Of a DNA stretch of 64,000 nucleotides, positions 8,589-16,905 are shown one piece after another. The number at the start of each line of letters is the position of its first letter. Position 1 is the first letter of the stretch. Made by a program: the position numbers and the translations under genes. The notes below the pieces were generated by a model. That model ran no database searches and had not been told where the DNA came from. It was given only the letters and a program-made list of their open reading frames with translations. The DNA comes from Streptomyces chrestomyceticus JCM 4735 (GTDB lineage: Bacteria; Actinomycetota; Actinomycetes; Streptomycetales; Streptomycetaceae): contig NZ_BHZC01000001.1 in assembly GCF_003865135.1 (NCBI RefSeq), forward strand, positions 372,001 to 436,000, in the 5' to 3' direction.

Positions 8589-9506
8589 TCAGCCGCACTT
8601 GAGCTGGCCGTAGACCTTGTCGCCGGTCCACGAGCCCTTCGCCCACCGGTCCACGGCGGCGGGCGTGAAGGAGTACTGCTTGCTCAGCTCCTGCCCGAAC
8701 CAGTTGGCGAACGCCGCGGAGCCCTGCTGGCAGGAGTGGATACCGTCCTTGCTGCGCTGGGCCTTGCCCGCGGCGCTGTCGGTGCCCCACAGCGCGGAGG
8801 CGTCGAGGAAGCGGATCTGGTCCGGATTCTTCTCGGCCGCCTCCTTGGCCGCCTTGGGCGCCGACGCGATGGCGGCCTCGTGCCCCTTGTAGAACTCGTC
8901 GATCTTGAACGGTGGGGCGGAGACGAGGACGAGTTCGGCGCCCGCGTCCTTCGCGACCTTCGCGAGGCGCTCGTACGAGCTGCTCTGCTGAGCGGGAGTG
9001 CCCCAGTCATAGGTGGTGACCTGGTAGGCGATGACGTCCGGGTGGAAGGAGCCGACCGCCTTGGACAGGTCCTTGAAGGTGCCGTCGGCGAATTCGGCGG
9101 TGGGCCCCTCACCCTTGACGACCGTGCCGCCGCCCGCGGAGGCGATGGACTTGAACTCCACGCCGCCGGCCTTCATGGCGGCCCCCAGGGCGGGGGCCTC
9201 CGCCTCGGCTATCGAGTCGCCCATCCAGAGCAGCTTGGAGAGGTGCTTACCGCCCTTGTTCTCCGCGGGCGACGCGGCGGCGGACGCCGAGGCCCCGTCG
9301 TTCTTGCCGGGCTCCGAGTTTCCGCAGCCGGTGAGGGCGAGAAGGGAGGCGCCCACGAGCAGGGCCCCGGCGGCCATGCCCGGGGTCTTCAGTCCTCCGG
9401 AGCGCCGCGCCGGAGCGACGGGCGTGGCGGACGGGTCGGAGGTGGCGGGCTGCTGCGAGGGGGACGGGGTCTGGTCCATGTGCTTGCTGTGCATGCTTCG
9501 AGGCAA
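8589..9506 (-). CDS. SGNH-fold hydrolase-like lipoprotein
   Basis: A 305-residue exported protein. A membrane segment (MAAGALLVGASLLAL) ends in the lipobox LTGC, so the mature protein is probably lipid-anchored outside the membrane. The domain begins 'LLWMGDSIAEAEA' (block I with the nucleophile Ser in GDS) and ends with 'KDGIHSC', giving the Asp-x-x-His dyad. This matches the extracellular SGNH domain that is normally fused to acyltransferase-3 proteins. With the acyltransferase gene directly downstream on the same strand, the two probably form a split OatA-like system. The exact start is uncertain (ATGs at 9506, 9494 and 9479). Confidence 0.85.
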   Translation of the reverse strand: MPRSMHSKHMDQTPSPSQQPATSDPSATPVAPARRSGGLKTPGMAAGALLVGASLLALTGCGNSEPGKNDGASASAAASPAENKGGKHLSKLLWMGDSIAEAEAPALGAAMKAGGVEFKSIASAGGGTVVKGEGPTAEFADGTFKDLSKAVGSFHPDVIAYQVTTYDWGTPAQQSSSYERLAKVAKDAGAELVLVSAPPFKIDEFYKGHEAAIASAPKAAKEAAEKNPDQIRFLDASALWGTDSAAGKAQRSKDGIHSCQQGSAAFANWFGQELSKQYSFTPAAVDRWAKGSWTGDKVYGQLKCG

Positions 9507-9721
9507 TCACGGTGCACAGGCGATACCGGCGCTCGTCATCTGCCGCTCACATACCGCGGGAATGCCCGTCATACGGTGCTCACACGGTGGCCGCGATCCG
9601 GGCCCGGCCGTCCCCTTGATCACCGGTGAGCCGCGGATCGCGTCGGCGGCGTCGCTCCCGTACCGCGACGGCGTGGCCAGGCGGCGGGCCGGCGCAGAGC
9701 GTCGGCCGGTGCCCCTCCTCC

Positions 9722-10540
9722 TTACGCCGACCTGCGGTAGACCCGGAACGCCCGCGTGGCCAGGAAGCTCATCGCGAGAGCCACAGCGGCGAGCAGAGCC
9801 AGGTGCGCCCAGACCGCTTCCCGGTCGGCACGCGCCAGCAGCGCCTGCCGGGCGGCGGCGACCGCCCATTCCACGGGGTTGCAGGCGGCGATGTTCCCGA
9901 CCCAGCCCGGGGCGAGGCGGAGGTCCATCACGGCGGAGCTCAGGAACATCAGCGGCAGGGTGGTGAACTGGGAGATGGCAATCAGCGTGGCTTGCTGGCG
10001 GGTCAGCAGAGCGACGGCGCTGGACAGCGCCGAGAAGATCAGCGCCAGCAGCACCGCGGCGAGAACGGTGACGCCTACGCCGGTCACGCCTCCGGGAAAA
10101 CGAGCCCCGGCGGCCAGGGCGACGGCCACGACGGCCAAGCTCTGCACGACGGTCTGGACTGCCTGGTAGGCCAGGCCCGCGCCCATCATGGCGCCCCTCC
10201 CGGCCGGTGAGGTGAGCAGCCGGTCCATCACGCCGCGGTCGATGTCCTGGAGGTAGGTTGTCCCCGCCCACGCGCTCGCGAACAGCGCGGTCATCATGAC
10301 CACCCCCGGCGTGAGGAATTGCAGGAAGCCGCCGCTGCCGGTCGTGAAGCCGGGCAGGTTCACTACGGAACGGAAGAGCTGTCCGAACAGCAGCAGCCAG
10401 ATGACCGGCTGCACGAGTCCGATGACGAGAAAGGCGGGCGACCGCCGCAGGGTACGCAGCAGACGGCCGGTGAGGTACGCGCAGTGGGCCATTGCGGTCA
10501 GCGCGCGCGGGCCGGCGGGGCTCATGTGTGTGCTCGTCAC
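9722..10540 (-). CDS. ABC-2 type transporter permease (DrrB-like)
   Basis: A 272-residue ABC-2 permease with six hydrophobic segments and the family signature 'DIDRGVMDRLLTSPAGR'. The start GTG at 10540 overlaps the stop of the ATPase gene by GTGA, which is why the longer open frame upstream is not used. The pair resembles DrrAB-type exporters that give self-resistance or drug efflux in actinomycetes; the cargo is unknown. Confidence 0.9.
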   Translation of the reverse strand: MTSTHMSPAGPRALTAMAHCAYLTGRLLRTLRRSPAFLVIGLVQPVIWLLLFGQLFRSVVNLPGFTTGSGGFLQFLTPGVVMMTALFASAWAGTTYLQDIDRGVMDRLLTSPAGRGAMMGAGLAYQAVQTVVQSLAVVAVALAAGARFPGGVTGVGVTVLAAVLLALIFSALSSAVALLTRQQATLIAISQFTTLPLMFLSSAVMDLRLAPGWVGNIAACNPVEWAVAAARQALLARADREAVWAHLALLAAVALAMSFLATRAFRVYRRSA

Positions 10541-11577
10541 TTCGCCGCCTCCAGCCCCTGCGAGGCGTCGAGCCCCTTCGAGACATCGGCTCCCGCGCTG
10601 CCGGTGGCTCCGATGCTGTGGCCGGTGTGCCGGAGGTAGACGTCGTCGAGGGAAGGGCGGGCGAGCGTCGCGGAGGTCACGGCGACGCCCGCTTCCTCCA
10701 GTGCGGCCAACGCGGGCGGCAGCGCACGGGCTCCGTCGTCGGTACGGCCACGGACCGTGCGACCGTCCACGGTGATCTCCCGCAGTTCCGGCACCCGTTG
10801 CAGCACTGTCCGTGCCCTGTTGTCGGCTTCGGCGAGCTCGATCTGCACCGCGTCGCCGCGCAGTTCGCTCTTCAGCTCCTCCGAAGTGCCGGTGGCAACG
10901 ACCGTACCGTGGTCGACGATCGCGAGCCGGTCGGCCAGGTGATCGGCCTCGTCCAGATAGTGCGTGGTGAGCAGCACCGTCATCCGCTCCTCGGCGGCCA
11001 GCCTGGTGATCTCGTGCCACAGCTCCGTACGGGACTGGGGGTCGAGACCCGTCGTCGGCTCGTCGAGGAACAGCACCTGCGGACGGTGCATCAGCCCGAG
11101 CGCGATGTCCAGTTTGCGCGCCATGCCGCCGGAGTACGTGCGCACCAGCCGGTCCGCGGCGTCGGCCAGGCCGAAGCGCCGTACGAGTTCACGGGCCCGT
11201 GCCCTGGCGTCCCGGCGGGGCATCCCGTGGAGGCGGCCCGCGAGCAGCAGGTTCTCGGTCGCGGTGGCCATCGGGTCGGTGCCGGGTTTCTGGGCCACGA
11301 GCCCGATCGCCCGGCGTACCCGCTCCGGGTGGGCCGCCACGTCGATGCCGGCGACGCGGGCCGCTCCCGAGTCGGCGGCCGCCAATGTGGAGAGGATCTT
11401 CACCGTGGTGGACTTGCCCGCCCCGTTCGGACCGAGCAGCCCGAAGACGGTCCCCCGCGCCACGGCGAAGCTCAGTCCGCGCACAGCGGAGACGGGGGGT
11501 TTGTTCCTGCCTGTCCGGTAGGTCTTCACGAGTTCAACGGCTTCCAGTGCCGTTGCAGCCTGCTGTACCGCAGCCAT
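10537..11577 (-). CDS. ABC transporter ATP-binding protein (DrrA-like)
   Basis: A 346-residue ATPase with all motifs: Walker A GPNGAGKST, signature YSGGMARKLD, Walker B LFLDEPTTGLD and H-loop TTHYLDEAD. The C-terminal extension with 'LEEAGVAVTSATLARPSLDDVYLRHTG' is the DrrA-type regulatory domain. It forms an operon with the downstream permease. About 170 non-coding bases precede it. Confidence 0.93.
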   Translation of the reverse strand: MAAVQQAATALEAVELVKTYRTGRNKPPVSAVRGLSFAVARGTVFGLLGPNGAGKSTTVKILSTLAAADSGAARVAGIDVAAHPERVRRAIGLVAQKPGTDPMATATENLLLAGRLHGMPRRDARARARELVRRFGLADAADRLVRTYSGGMARKLDIALGLMHRPQVLFLDEPTTGLDPQSRTELWHEITRLAAEERMTVLLTTHYLDEADHLADRLAIVDHGTVVATGTSEELKSELRGDAVQIELAEADNRARTVLQRVPELREITVDGRTVRGRTDDGARALPPALAALEEAGVAVTSATLARPSLDDVYLRHTGHSIGATGSAGADVSKGLDASQGLEAAK

Positions 11578-11750
11578 CGCCGCACACCTTTGTCAGATTC
11601 GGTGCGACTCCCACCTTCCTGGTGTCACTGGACACGAGGAGGCTGAACGGCGAGGGACGGCGAAGGCTGAACCCTACGGTGAGATGTCGCGGCGACGCTA
11701 ACAAGAGGGCGCGTGGGTGGCAAGCGCGCCTCCGTCGCGCCGCGGCTCCG

Positions 11751-12488
11751 TCAGCGGAGCGCGCGGGCCAGTACGTCGCGGTGAGCACCGACCCACGCGA
11801 AGGCGTCCCGCACCTCGGTGACCGCTCCGGCGTCGCGGAGGCGGACCATCGCCGGGTCGCCCGCCCGGGCGCCAGCCTCGATGCCCCGCCAACACCGGTC
11901 CTGCCACCACAGGATCGTGGGGATCAGCCAGTCCCGGTCGGTCAGGCCGTATGCGTCGGCGACCAGCCGCAGTCGCCGCGCGCTGTCGGCGACATCCTCG
12001 ACGCGCGGCCCGAGGCCGATGTACTGCCAGCACACGTGGGCGATGTCGTGGACACGTTCGCCCGGCGCCGCCAGGTCCCAGTCGATGAAGGCCACCGGGC
12101 GCAGGGTGCCGCCGACCGGCCGGTAGACCGTGTTCCTGGGCGCGAGGTCGTTGTGGCAGACGACCTCGTGCGCTCCGGCCAGGTCGGTGCCGGCCGTCAG
12201 GTCGTGGAATTCGCGTACGAGCCGGGCGACCCGCTCCAGGGTTTCCGCCGCGTGCACAGCAGGCGGCTGTTCGCGTTCCCAGGCCACATGCCCGTCCAGG
12301 TAGGTGAGCGTCTCGCGCCCGTCCTCGTCGATGCCCAGGTACCGCGGTGCGCCGGGCCAGCCGCGGGCCTCGAAGAGTTTCAACAGCTCACCGACGAAAG
12401 CGGTGGCGGCCGAGGCAGGACGGCGCACCGTGGCGCCGACCCGTACGACGTGCTGGACGAAGCCGCCCGGCAGTGGTGTTTCAGGCAT
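11751..12488 (-). CDS. Aminoglycoside phosphotransferase (APH)-family protein
   Basis: A 245-residue kinase-fold protein. The catalytic loop is HNDLAPRN (residues about 112-119) and the metal-binding segment is FIDWD (about 134-138), standard for APH/choline kinase-like enzymes. The N-lobe is short and lacks an obvious Gly-rich loop. Substrates of this broad family include aminoglycosides, sugars and choline, so drug resistance cannot be assumed. It overlaps the upstream nucleotidyltransferase gene by eight bases, so the two are probably co-transcribed. Confidence 0.85.
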   Translation of the reverse strand: MPETPLPGGFVQHVVRVGATVRRPASAATAFVGELLKLFEARGWPGAPRYLGIDEDGRETLTYLDGHVAWEREQPPAVHAAETLERVARLVREFHDLTAGTDLAGAHEVVCHNDLAPRNTVYRPVGGTLRPVAFIDWDLAAPGERVHDIAHVCWQYIGLGPRVEDVADSARRLRLVADAYGLTDRDWLIPTILWWQDRCWRGIEAGARAGDPAMVRLRDAGAVTEVRDAFAWVGAHRDVLARALR

Positions 12489-13128
12489 TCTGCCGCTGCG
12501 GAGGGCTGCCGGTCGTACCGTCCGTGCCGCTCGGCGCGGGCCATTCGAGAATGGTCAGCTCGGGCCACTGCTGCTGCCACCGGGCGGCCTTCGCCTCGTA
12601 GACCGACCGTGGCGCGAGGACGGGGTTGGGGCGGACGACGAGGTTGAAGACGTCCGACAGCCCGTGCGGCGCGTACACCCGCCATCGGCCGTCCCGCTCC
12701 GTGCGCACGCCCAGACAGCAGGTCGTCGCGGCGAAGCGGTCGATGGCGGCCTCGGTGGAGTCGTACGGCGGGCAGGCCACGCCGAACTTCTCTGTGTACC
12801 AGAGGTGGACGCGCGCCTCGTTGCGGATCTCGACCTCGGCGGGCAGTCCGGTGAAGACCTTCCGTCCGGCCTCGATGGCGGCGTCCTCCGCCTCCCAGGA
12901 GAGGTCCGTGCCGTCGAAGTAGAAGACGTCGTAGTCCTTGATGCCGGCGGTCGGCGGCCTGCCCGTGGCCACGTTCCACACGGTCTGGAAGAGGCATCCC
13001 GCCGTCACGTACCACCCGGGCAGGTCCAGCGTCGCGGTGCGCGACAGCACTTCCGTCAACACCTCGTTGCGGGAGAGCGTCGCACGCAGGGAGTCGAGTT
13101 GCCGGTCGAGAGGGAGTCTGCTGATCAC
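12481..13128 (-). CDS. Nucleotidyltransferase family protein
   Basis: A 215-residue protein from a GTG at 13128 with AAGG four bases upstream. Features are 'GWYVTAGCLFQTVWN' and 'IKDYDVFYFDGTDLSWEAEDAA', in which the paired acidic residues DYDVFYFD fit the metal-binding site of the NTP_transf_6 family of uncharacterised nucleotidyltransferases. 'EVEIRNEARVHLWY' is also typical. Function is unknown. It is coupled to the APH-like gene, suggesting a small two-enzyme modification operon. Confidence 0.82.
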   Translation of the reverse strand: MISRLPLDRQLDSLRATLSRNEVLTEVLSRTATLDLPGWYVTAGCLFQTVWNVATGRPPTAGIKDYDVFYFDGTDLSWEAEDAAIEAGRKVFTGLPAEVEIRNEARVHLWYTEKFGVACPPYDSTEAAIDRFAATTCCLGVRTERDGRWRVYAPHGLSDVFNLVVRPNPVLAPRSVYEAKAARWQQQWPELTILEWPAPSGTDGTTGSPPQRQNA

Positions 13129-13169
13129 CGGACCTTGCCTATCACATCCCGCCCGGCCGCCGGCCGGCC

Positions 13170-14186
13170 TTATGTCCCGCGCACTCCGGCCGGCTCGGCG
13201 GCATCGCGTTCGGCGGCGCGGTGGGCCAGTTCCGACCAGTTGTCGGCGTACGCGCGGGCCAGTTGGGCGACGGTCCGGCGGTGGCCCTGCGGAAGGCCCT
13301 CCGTGATCTTCTCCCACTCCTCCGGGCTGACGGTGTGGATGCCGAGCAGCCGCAGCAGGGTGCGGCCGGTGTCGCTGTAGCGCAGGGCGGGGTCGCCCTT
13401 GAGCCGGTTCACGACGCGGCGCCGGTCCGCCAAGGGCATCCTGATGTGAGCCACCGGTCCGCCGGATGCCGGGCGGGGCCTTTGCCCCGGGGGCCTGCCG
13501 GGGCCGCGTCCCTGTTGCGCGGCGCGCTTGCCGCGCGCGGCGAGCAGGGGCTCTTCCCCGCGGCGGATCCGGTTGCGTACGTCGCGCGCCGTCTCCGGGG
13601 AGATGCCGGTCCGCTGCGCGATCTGCCGGAGTGACAGGTCCGGGTCGGCGGCGATGAGTTCGGCGGCCTGCCTGCGGCCCTCCGCACCGTCGAGCGGACG
13701 GAAGCGGCCGTCCTGGCCGACGCGGCCGCGTTCGGCCGCGCCGCCCGGCATCCGGCGGCGGACCTTGGCCACCGTCGCCGGTGCCACTCCCGTGATCGAG
13801 GCGATCATCCGGTTCGACCAGATCGGGTGCGAGGCGATGATGCGCTCGGCCGCGCGCTTGCGGTCGGCCTTGGTCAGCGGCAGGCCGTGGCCGGTGTTGG
13901 ACTCGACGGCGAGGACGAAGGCGTCCGCGTCGCCGCCGTCGAAGAACCGTACGGGGATGGTGGACCAGCCGCGTCGCTGGGCCGCCCGCAGCCGGTGTGC
14001 GCCGTCGATGACGCGCAGCGTGCCGCGGTGGACGATGATGGGTGGCAGCGGTGCGTCGGCGACCGCCAGCAGTTCGATGTGCTCCTGGTTCTCCCCCGAG
14101 ATCCTCGGCGAATCGCTCACCGACAAGGCACTGATCTCGACATCGACGACCGTGTGCAGGTCGACCTGCGACTGCCCAGGTTCCAC
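13170..14186 (-). CDS. ParB/StrR-like DNA-binding regulator
   Basis: A 338-residue protein with an N-terminal ParB/sulfiredoxin fold: 'PPIIVHRGTLRVIDGAHRLRAAQRRG' is the conserved G-x-H-R loop. A helix-turn-helix follows ('SNRMIASITGVAPATVAKVRRRM'), then a second one further on ('SLRQIAQRTGISPETARDVRNRI'). A plastic Arg/Pro-rich linker joins this to a C-terminal helical domain. The layout resembles StrR/NovG-type pathway regulators more than chromosome-partition ParB, and no parA is nearby. It lies 41 bases upstream of the nucleotidyltransferase gene and may control that operon. Its upstream region carries phased TTGTCC repeats and a long hairpin. Confidence 0.82.
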   Translation of the reverse strand: MEPGQSQVDLHTVVDVEISALSVSDSPRISGENQEHIELLAVADAPLPPIIVHRGTLRVIDGAHRLRAAQRRGWSTIPVRFFDGGDADAFVLAVESNTGHGLPLTKADRKRAAERIIASHPIWSNRMIASITGVAPATVAKVRRRMPGGAAERGRVGQDGRFRPLDGAEGRRQAAELIAADPDLSLRQIAQRTGISPETARDVRNRIRRGEEPLLAARGKRAAQQGRGPGRPPGQRPRPASGGPVAHIRMPLADRRRVVNRLKGDPALRYSDTGRTLLRLLGIHTVSPEEWEKITEGLPQGHRRTVAQLARAYADNWSELAHRAAERDAAEPAGVRGT

Positions 14187-14448
14187 TTGCCCCTCCTCGG
14201 TCCGTAGGTCCCGTTCGCTCTCCGGTTGCGGAGCGGCGGACGGTTTACGGGTGGGCCGGTCCCGCCCCGTGCTGCCGGGAGTGCGACCGGTGGGTGCCGT
14301 ACCGTTTCTGCCTTTCGGGCTCCCGCGCCTTTCGGGCCTTTACGCTCTCGGCCCTTGCGGCTTTTCGTCGCTGCGCTTTTCGGCTTTTCGGCCTTGGCTT
14401 TCGGCCTTCGGACAGGAGCTGCGAGAAGGCGGAGAGCGGGAACGGTTC

Positions 14449-14492
14449 CGGAGCGGCGGAGCGCATCCGCTCGTATGCGCTCCCCCGCTCCG
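14449..14492. repeat. 18-base inverted repeat with 8-base loop
   Basis: The left arm is CGGAGCGGCGGAGCGCAT (14449-14466) and the right arm (14475-14492) pairs with it at 17 of 18 positions around an eight-base loop. No T-run follows on either strand. It lies in the leader of the ParB-like gene, about 260 bases before its start, so it may be a terminator, attenuator or binding site. Confidence 0.7.
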
Positions 14493-14704
14493 GCCCCGCT
14501 CGGCGCGGCGGGCCGGAAACCGGTGGCCCGTCCCCAAACCCACGGCCCGCCGCCGCGCCGCCACGACCGGGGTGTTCCAGGCGGCCGTGGTCTCACGGCA
14601 TCTTCGGCCGGAACCGCCGGGCTTTCCGTACCGGGCGTTCGTGGCTCGAAGATGCCGTTGTGCTGCTGATGCTGAGCTGGCGCGCCGGGGCAGGGAAGGG
14701 GGCT

Positions 14705-14791
14705 CTTGTCCAGGACTTGTCCAGCACTTGTCCGGCCTGCTCAGGGCGGTGGCCGGCCCTGTATCCGGACAATTCCGGGGAGACTTGTCCG
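14705..14791. promoter_or_regulatory. Phased CTTGTCC box array
   Basis: CTTGTCC occurs at 14705-14711, 14716-14722 and 14727-14733, exactly 11 bases apart, so the copies lie on one helix face. Further along, CGGACAA (14766-14772) and TTGTCCG (14785-14791) form an inverted pair 12 bases apart. This looks like a cooperative binding-site cluster. The ParB-like protein encoded downstream is a candidate binder, but that is inference. Confidence 0.55.
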
Positions 14792-14839
14792 ATGAGAATT
14801 GCCTTGAATTCTTTCGGGGCAGCACAGATGCGTCCGGGT

Positions 14840-14886
14840 CCGTACGGGCTCGGGGAGGGGCGTCGGCCGACCCCGCGCCCGTACGG
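14840..14886 (-). terminator. Probable terminator of the sigma/CAP gene
   Basis: CCGTACGGG (14840-14848) pairs with CCCGTACGG (14878-14886), and a second stem (GGGGcGTCGG with CCGACCCC) lies inside the loop. The structure begins 31 bases after the sigma/CAP stop codon on the minus strand. It has no T-run, which is normal in this kind of genome. Confidence 0.5.
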
Positions 14887-14916
14887 ATACGGACACGTCT
14901 TCGTCTCGGTCCGTGG

Positions 14917-16578
14917 CTAGCTCCGCGCGCCGAACACCTGCGTCCACGTCAGCCCGCCGGACGTGTCGTGGGTGCCTATGCCGATTTCCTTGAAGTCGCA
15001 GTTGAGGATGTTCGCCCGGTGGCCGGGGCTGTTCATCCAGCTCTTCATCACCTCGTCGGCCGAACGCTGTCCCCTGGCGATGTTCTCGCCGTAAGTGCTC
15101 CACCGGTATCCGGCGGCCGTGATGCGGTCACCCGGGTCCGTACCGTCCGGGCTGGTGTGGTCGAAATAATTCCTGGCGTCCATGTCCTGGGAATGACGCC
15201 GGGCCGCGGTGACGAGCTGGTCATTGGCGCGGACGGGTGAGCAGCCCTGTTTCGCTCGCTCGGAATTGACCAGAGCGGTGACCTGCTGGGCGAAGGCCGA
15301 CCCGCCGCTTCCGGAACCGGCGGCCGGGACGGGGGCGGGGGCGGCGGAGGACGGGCGCGGTGCCGGGGCGGCCGGTTCGGAGGGAGCCCGCTTCTTCCTC
15401 GGGGTGTGCGGCTCCTTGGAGGACGACACGGACGGCGACGGGGTGGGGCTCGGGCTGTGGCTCGCCTTGGAGGGGGACGGGGTGGGGGTCGCCGCCGAGG
15501 GCGTGGCCAGGGGGGCCGATTCGGGTTCCGTCGCGGCCCGTGAGGTACCGGGCTCGTCGTCCGGGCCGCCGATGAACAGCGGCAGCGCGCCGCCCACCGT
15601 GGCGAGGGCGGCCGCCGCCACGGCGGCCGCGGTGACGGCGCGACGGCGGCGGACCCGGCGGCTCTCCCGCAGTGCGTCACGGAGCTGGGCGCGGCCACCT
15701 CCCGTGGCCGGGCCGGTGACCGGCACCGCGCCGCCCGCGGCCGCGGACACGGCGGAGGCGGACTGCTGGGAAGCGGCGGCCGCGAGGACCGGGGTGTCCA
15801 TGGTGTCCGGCGCGAGGGTGGCGGCCAGGGGCACCAGGGCGAGGCCGACCAGCAGCCGGTCGGCGGGTACCAGCCCGGACGAGAGGGAGGAGCAGACGGT
15901 GCATTCGCGGGCGTGCCGCGCGATGCGCTTGCGCCACAGTGCGGAGGGCACTCCGTCCCACTGTTCGGTCACCGTGTCCAGCAGCACGCACCGCGGCGTC
16001 GAGGACAGCGCGCGGACGACCACGCGGGACGCTTCGAGCTGGGACTTCATCCGCTGGACCCGTACGGCCGTATGCTGGGGCGTCAGCTCCATCGCGGCGG
16101 CGACCTCCGCGCGGGTCAGTTCGCCGGCCGCCTCCAGCCACCACAGGGACAGCAGCGCGCGGTCGCCTTCGTCGAGCCAGCGGGTGGCTTCGGCGACCTC
16201 CCGACGCTGTCCGGACAGGCCGAGGCGGACGATGGTCAGTCCGACGAAGTCGGCGCGAGGGTCGGGGACGTCGTAGGCGTCGTCCAGACCGCCGGCGACG
16301 GGGGCTGCCTGGTCCTGCCGCCAGTGCGCCCGTATCTGGTTCATCGTGATGGCCACCAGCCAGGACCGGAAGCTGCCCGGGTCACGGAGGTCGCCGAGGC
16401 TGCCGAGGGCCCGGAGCATCGTCTCCTGCGCCACGTCGTCCACGTCCGCGTGGCCGTGCAACGCGCGTCCCACGATGTTGTACACCAGGGGCATGGACGC
16501 GGTGACGAGCTGGTCCCTGGCCTGCCCGTCCCCCGCCTGCGCGGCCGCAATCACCGCAGGATCGAGTTCGCTGCTCAC
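14917..16578 (-). CDS. ECF sigma factor fused to a zinc anti-sigma motif, membrane span and extracellular CAP domain
   Basis: One long polypeptide; residue numbers count from an upstream GTG at 16620, giving 567 residues. I prefer the GTG at 16578 (residue 15) because a purine-rich GAGAGTGG precedes it. Residues 20-100 form sigma region 2 (DDVAQETMLRAL; FRSWLVAITMNQIRAHWR). Residues 145-200 form region 4, with 'LTRAEVAAAMELTPQHTAVRVQRMK'. H236-x3-C240-x2-C243 matches the zinc-binding anti-sigma motif. Residues 328-351 are a membrane span, 355-440 a Pro/Ser/Thr linker, and 441-567 a CAP/SCP domain (HTSPDG, YGENIA, SWMNSPGHRANIL). The order predicts a cytoplasmic sigma factor tethered to the membrane by its own anti-sigma segment and controlled by an outside domain, probably through proteolysis. 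Sigma factors with fused C-terminal anti-sigma segments are known in Streptomyces. Confidence 0.88.
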   Translation of the reverse strand: MSSELDPAVIAAAQAGDGQARDQLVTASMPLVYNIVGRALHGHADVDDVAQETMLRALGSLGDLRDPGSFRSWLVAITMNQIRAHWRQDQAAPVAGGLDDAYDVPDPRADFVGLTIVRLGLSGQRREVAEATRWLDEGDRALLSLWWLEAAGELTRAEVAAAMELTPQHTAVRVQRMKSQLEASRVVVRALSSTPRCVLLDTVTEQWDGVPSALWRKRIARHARECTVCSSLSSGLVPADRLLVGLALVPLAATLAPDTMDTPVLAAAASQQSASAVSAAAGGAVPVTGPATGGGRAQLRDALRESRRVRRRRAVTAAAVAAAALATVGGALPLFIGGPDDEPGTSRAATEPESAPLATPSAATPTPSPSKASHSPSPTPSPSVSSSKEPHTPRKKRAPSEPAAPAPRPSSAAPAPVPAAGSGSGGSAFAQQVTALVNSERAKQGCSPVRANDQLVTAARRHSQDMDARNYFDHTSPDGTDPGDRITAAGYRWSTYGENIARGQRSADEVMKSWMNSPGHRANILNCDFKEIGIGTHDTSGGLTWTQVFGARS

Positions 16579-16905
16579 GCTCTGTCCACTCTCTTTCGGC
16601 TCGGGCTTGTTCCGTCCCACACACAGGAGATGCTGCGGGGGCGGCGCCGATAACAGAAATCGAGCAATCGTCCGTCAGATTCGTACGGGCTGGCGGAGGG
16701 CGGGCGCGATGCCCACCGGGAGGGGCGACGGGATGCGCTGGGAAAACGGCCTCCGGGGCGGACTTGCCCCATCTGATCCCGAAATGTCAGGGCAAAGGTT
16801 GGGGGAAACGGGCCGCCGGGTGCATCCTTCGGCGTGACTCGTGCGTCTCACGAGGAAGCCACCCTCTCATGTGGCCGTACTGAAGCGGCATTTGGAGAAA
16901 ACACG
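16579..16905. other. Divergent promoter region, sigma/CAP gene and DD-carboxypeptidase
   Basis: About 330 bases separate the two divergent starts. A GGAGAAAACACG leader supplies the ribosome site of the plus-strand gene. I could not identify a convincing -35/-10 pair or ECF-type promoter by eye. A longer open frame runs into the region from the plus-strand gene, but it has no ribosome site. Confidence 0.4.

Larger units (their letters stand above)
14187..14916. other. Repeat-rich gene-free region between the sigma/CAP gene and the ParB-like gene
   Basis: About 730 bases with no convincing gene. From about 14305 to 14410 the plus strand is a run of degenerate CTTTTCGGC/CTTTCGGGC units; on the minus strand they would encode Lys/Arg-rich peptides, but no frame has a ribosome site. 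The region also contains an 18-base hairpin (14449-14492), an array of CTTGTCC boxes (14705-14791) and a hairpin just after the sigma/CAP stop (14840-14886). All transcripts entering it run leftwards, toward the ParB-like gene. Confidence 0.6.

Noticed and set aside
11751..12488. Aminoglycoside resistance gene
   Set aside because: Only the APH kinase fold is visible. Family members act on many substrates, so a resistance function is not claimed.
13170..14186. Chromosome or plasmid partition ParB
   Set aside because: No parA and no parS-like palindromes are nearby; the helix-turn-helix arrangement and context fit a StrR/NovG-like regulator better.
14245..14466. Lys/Arg-rich 73-codon frame on the minus strand, histone-like at first glance
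   Set aside because: It is produced by the pyrimidine-rich repeat, has no ribosome site, and several frames in the region give similar basic peptides.
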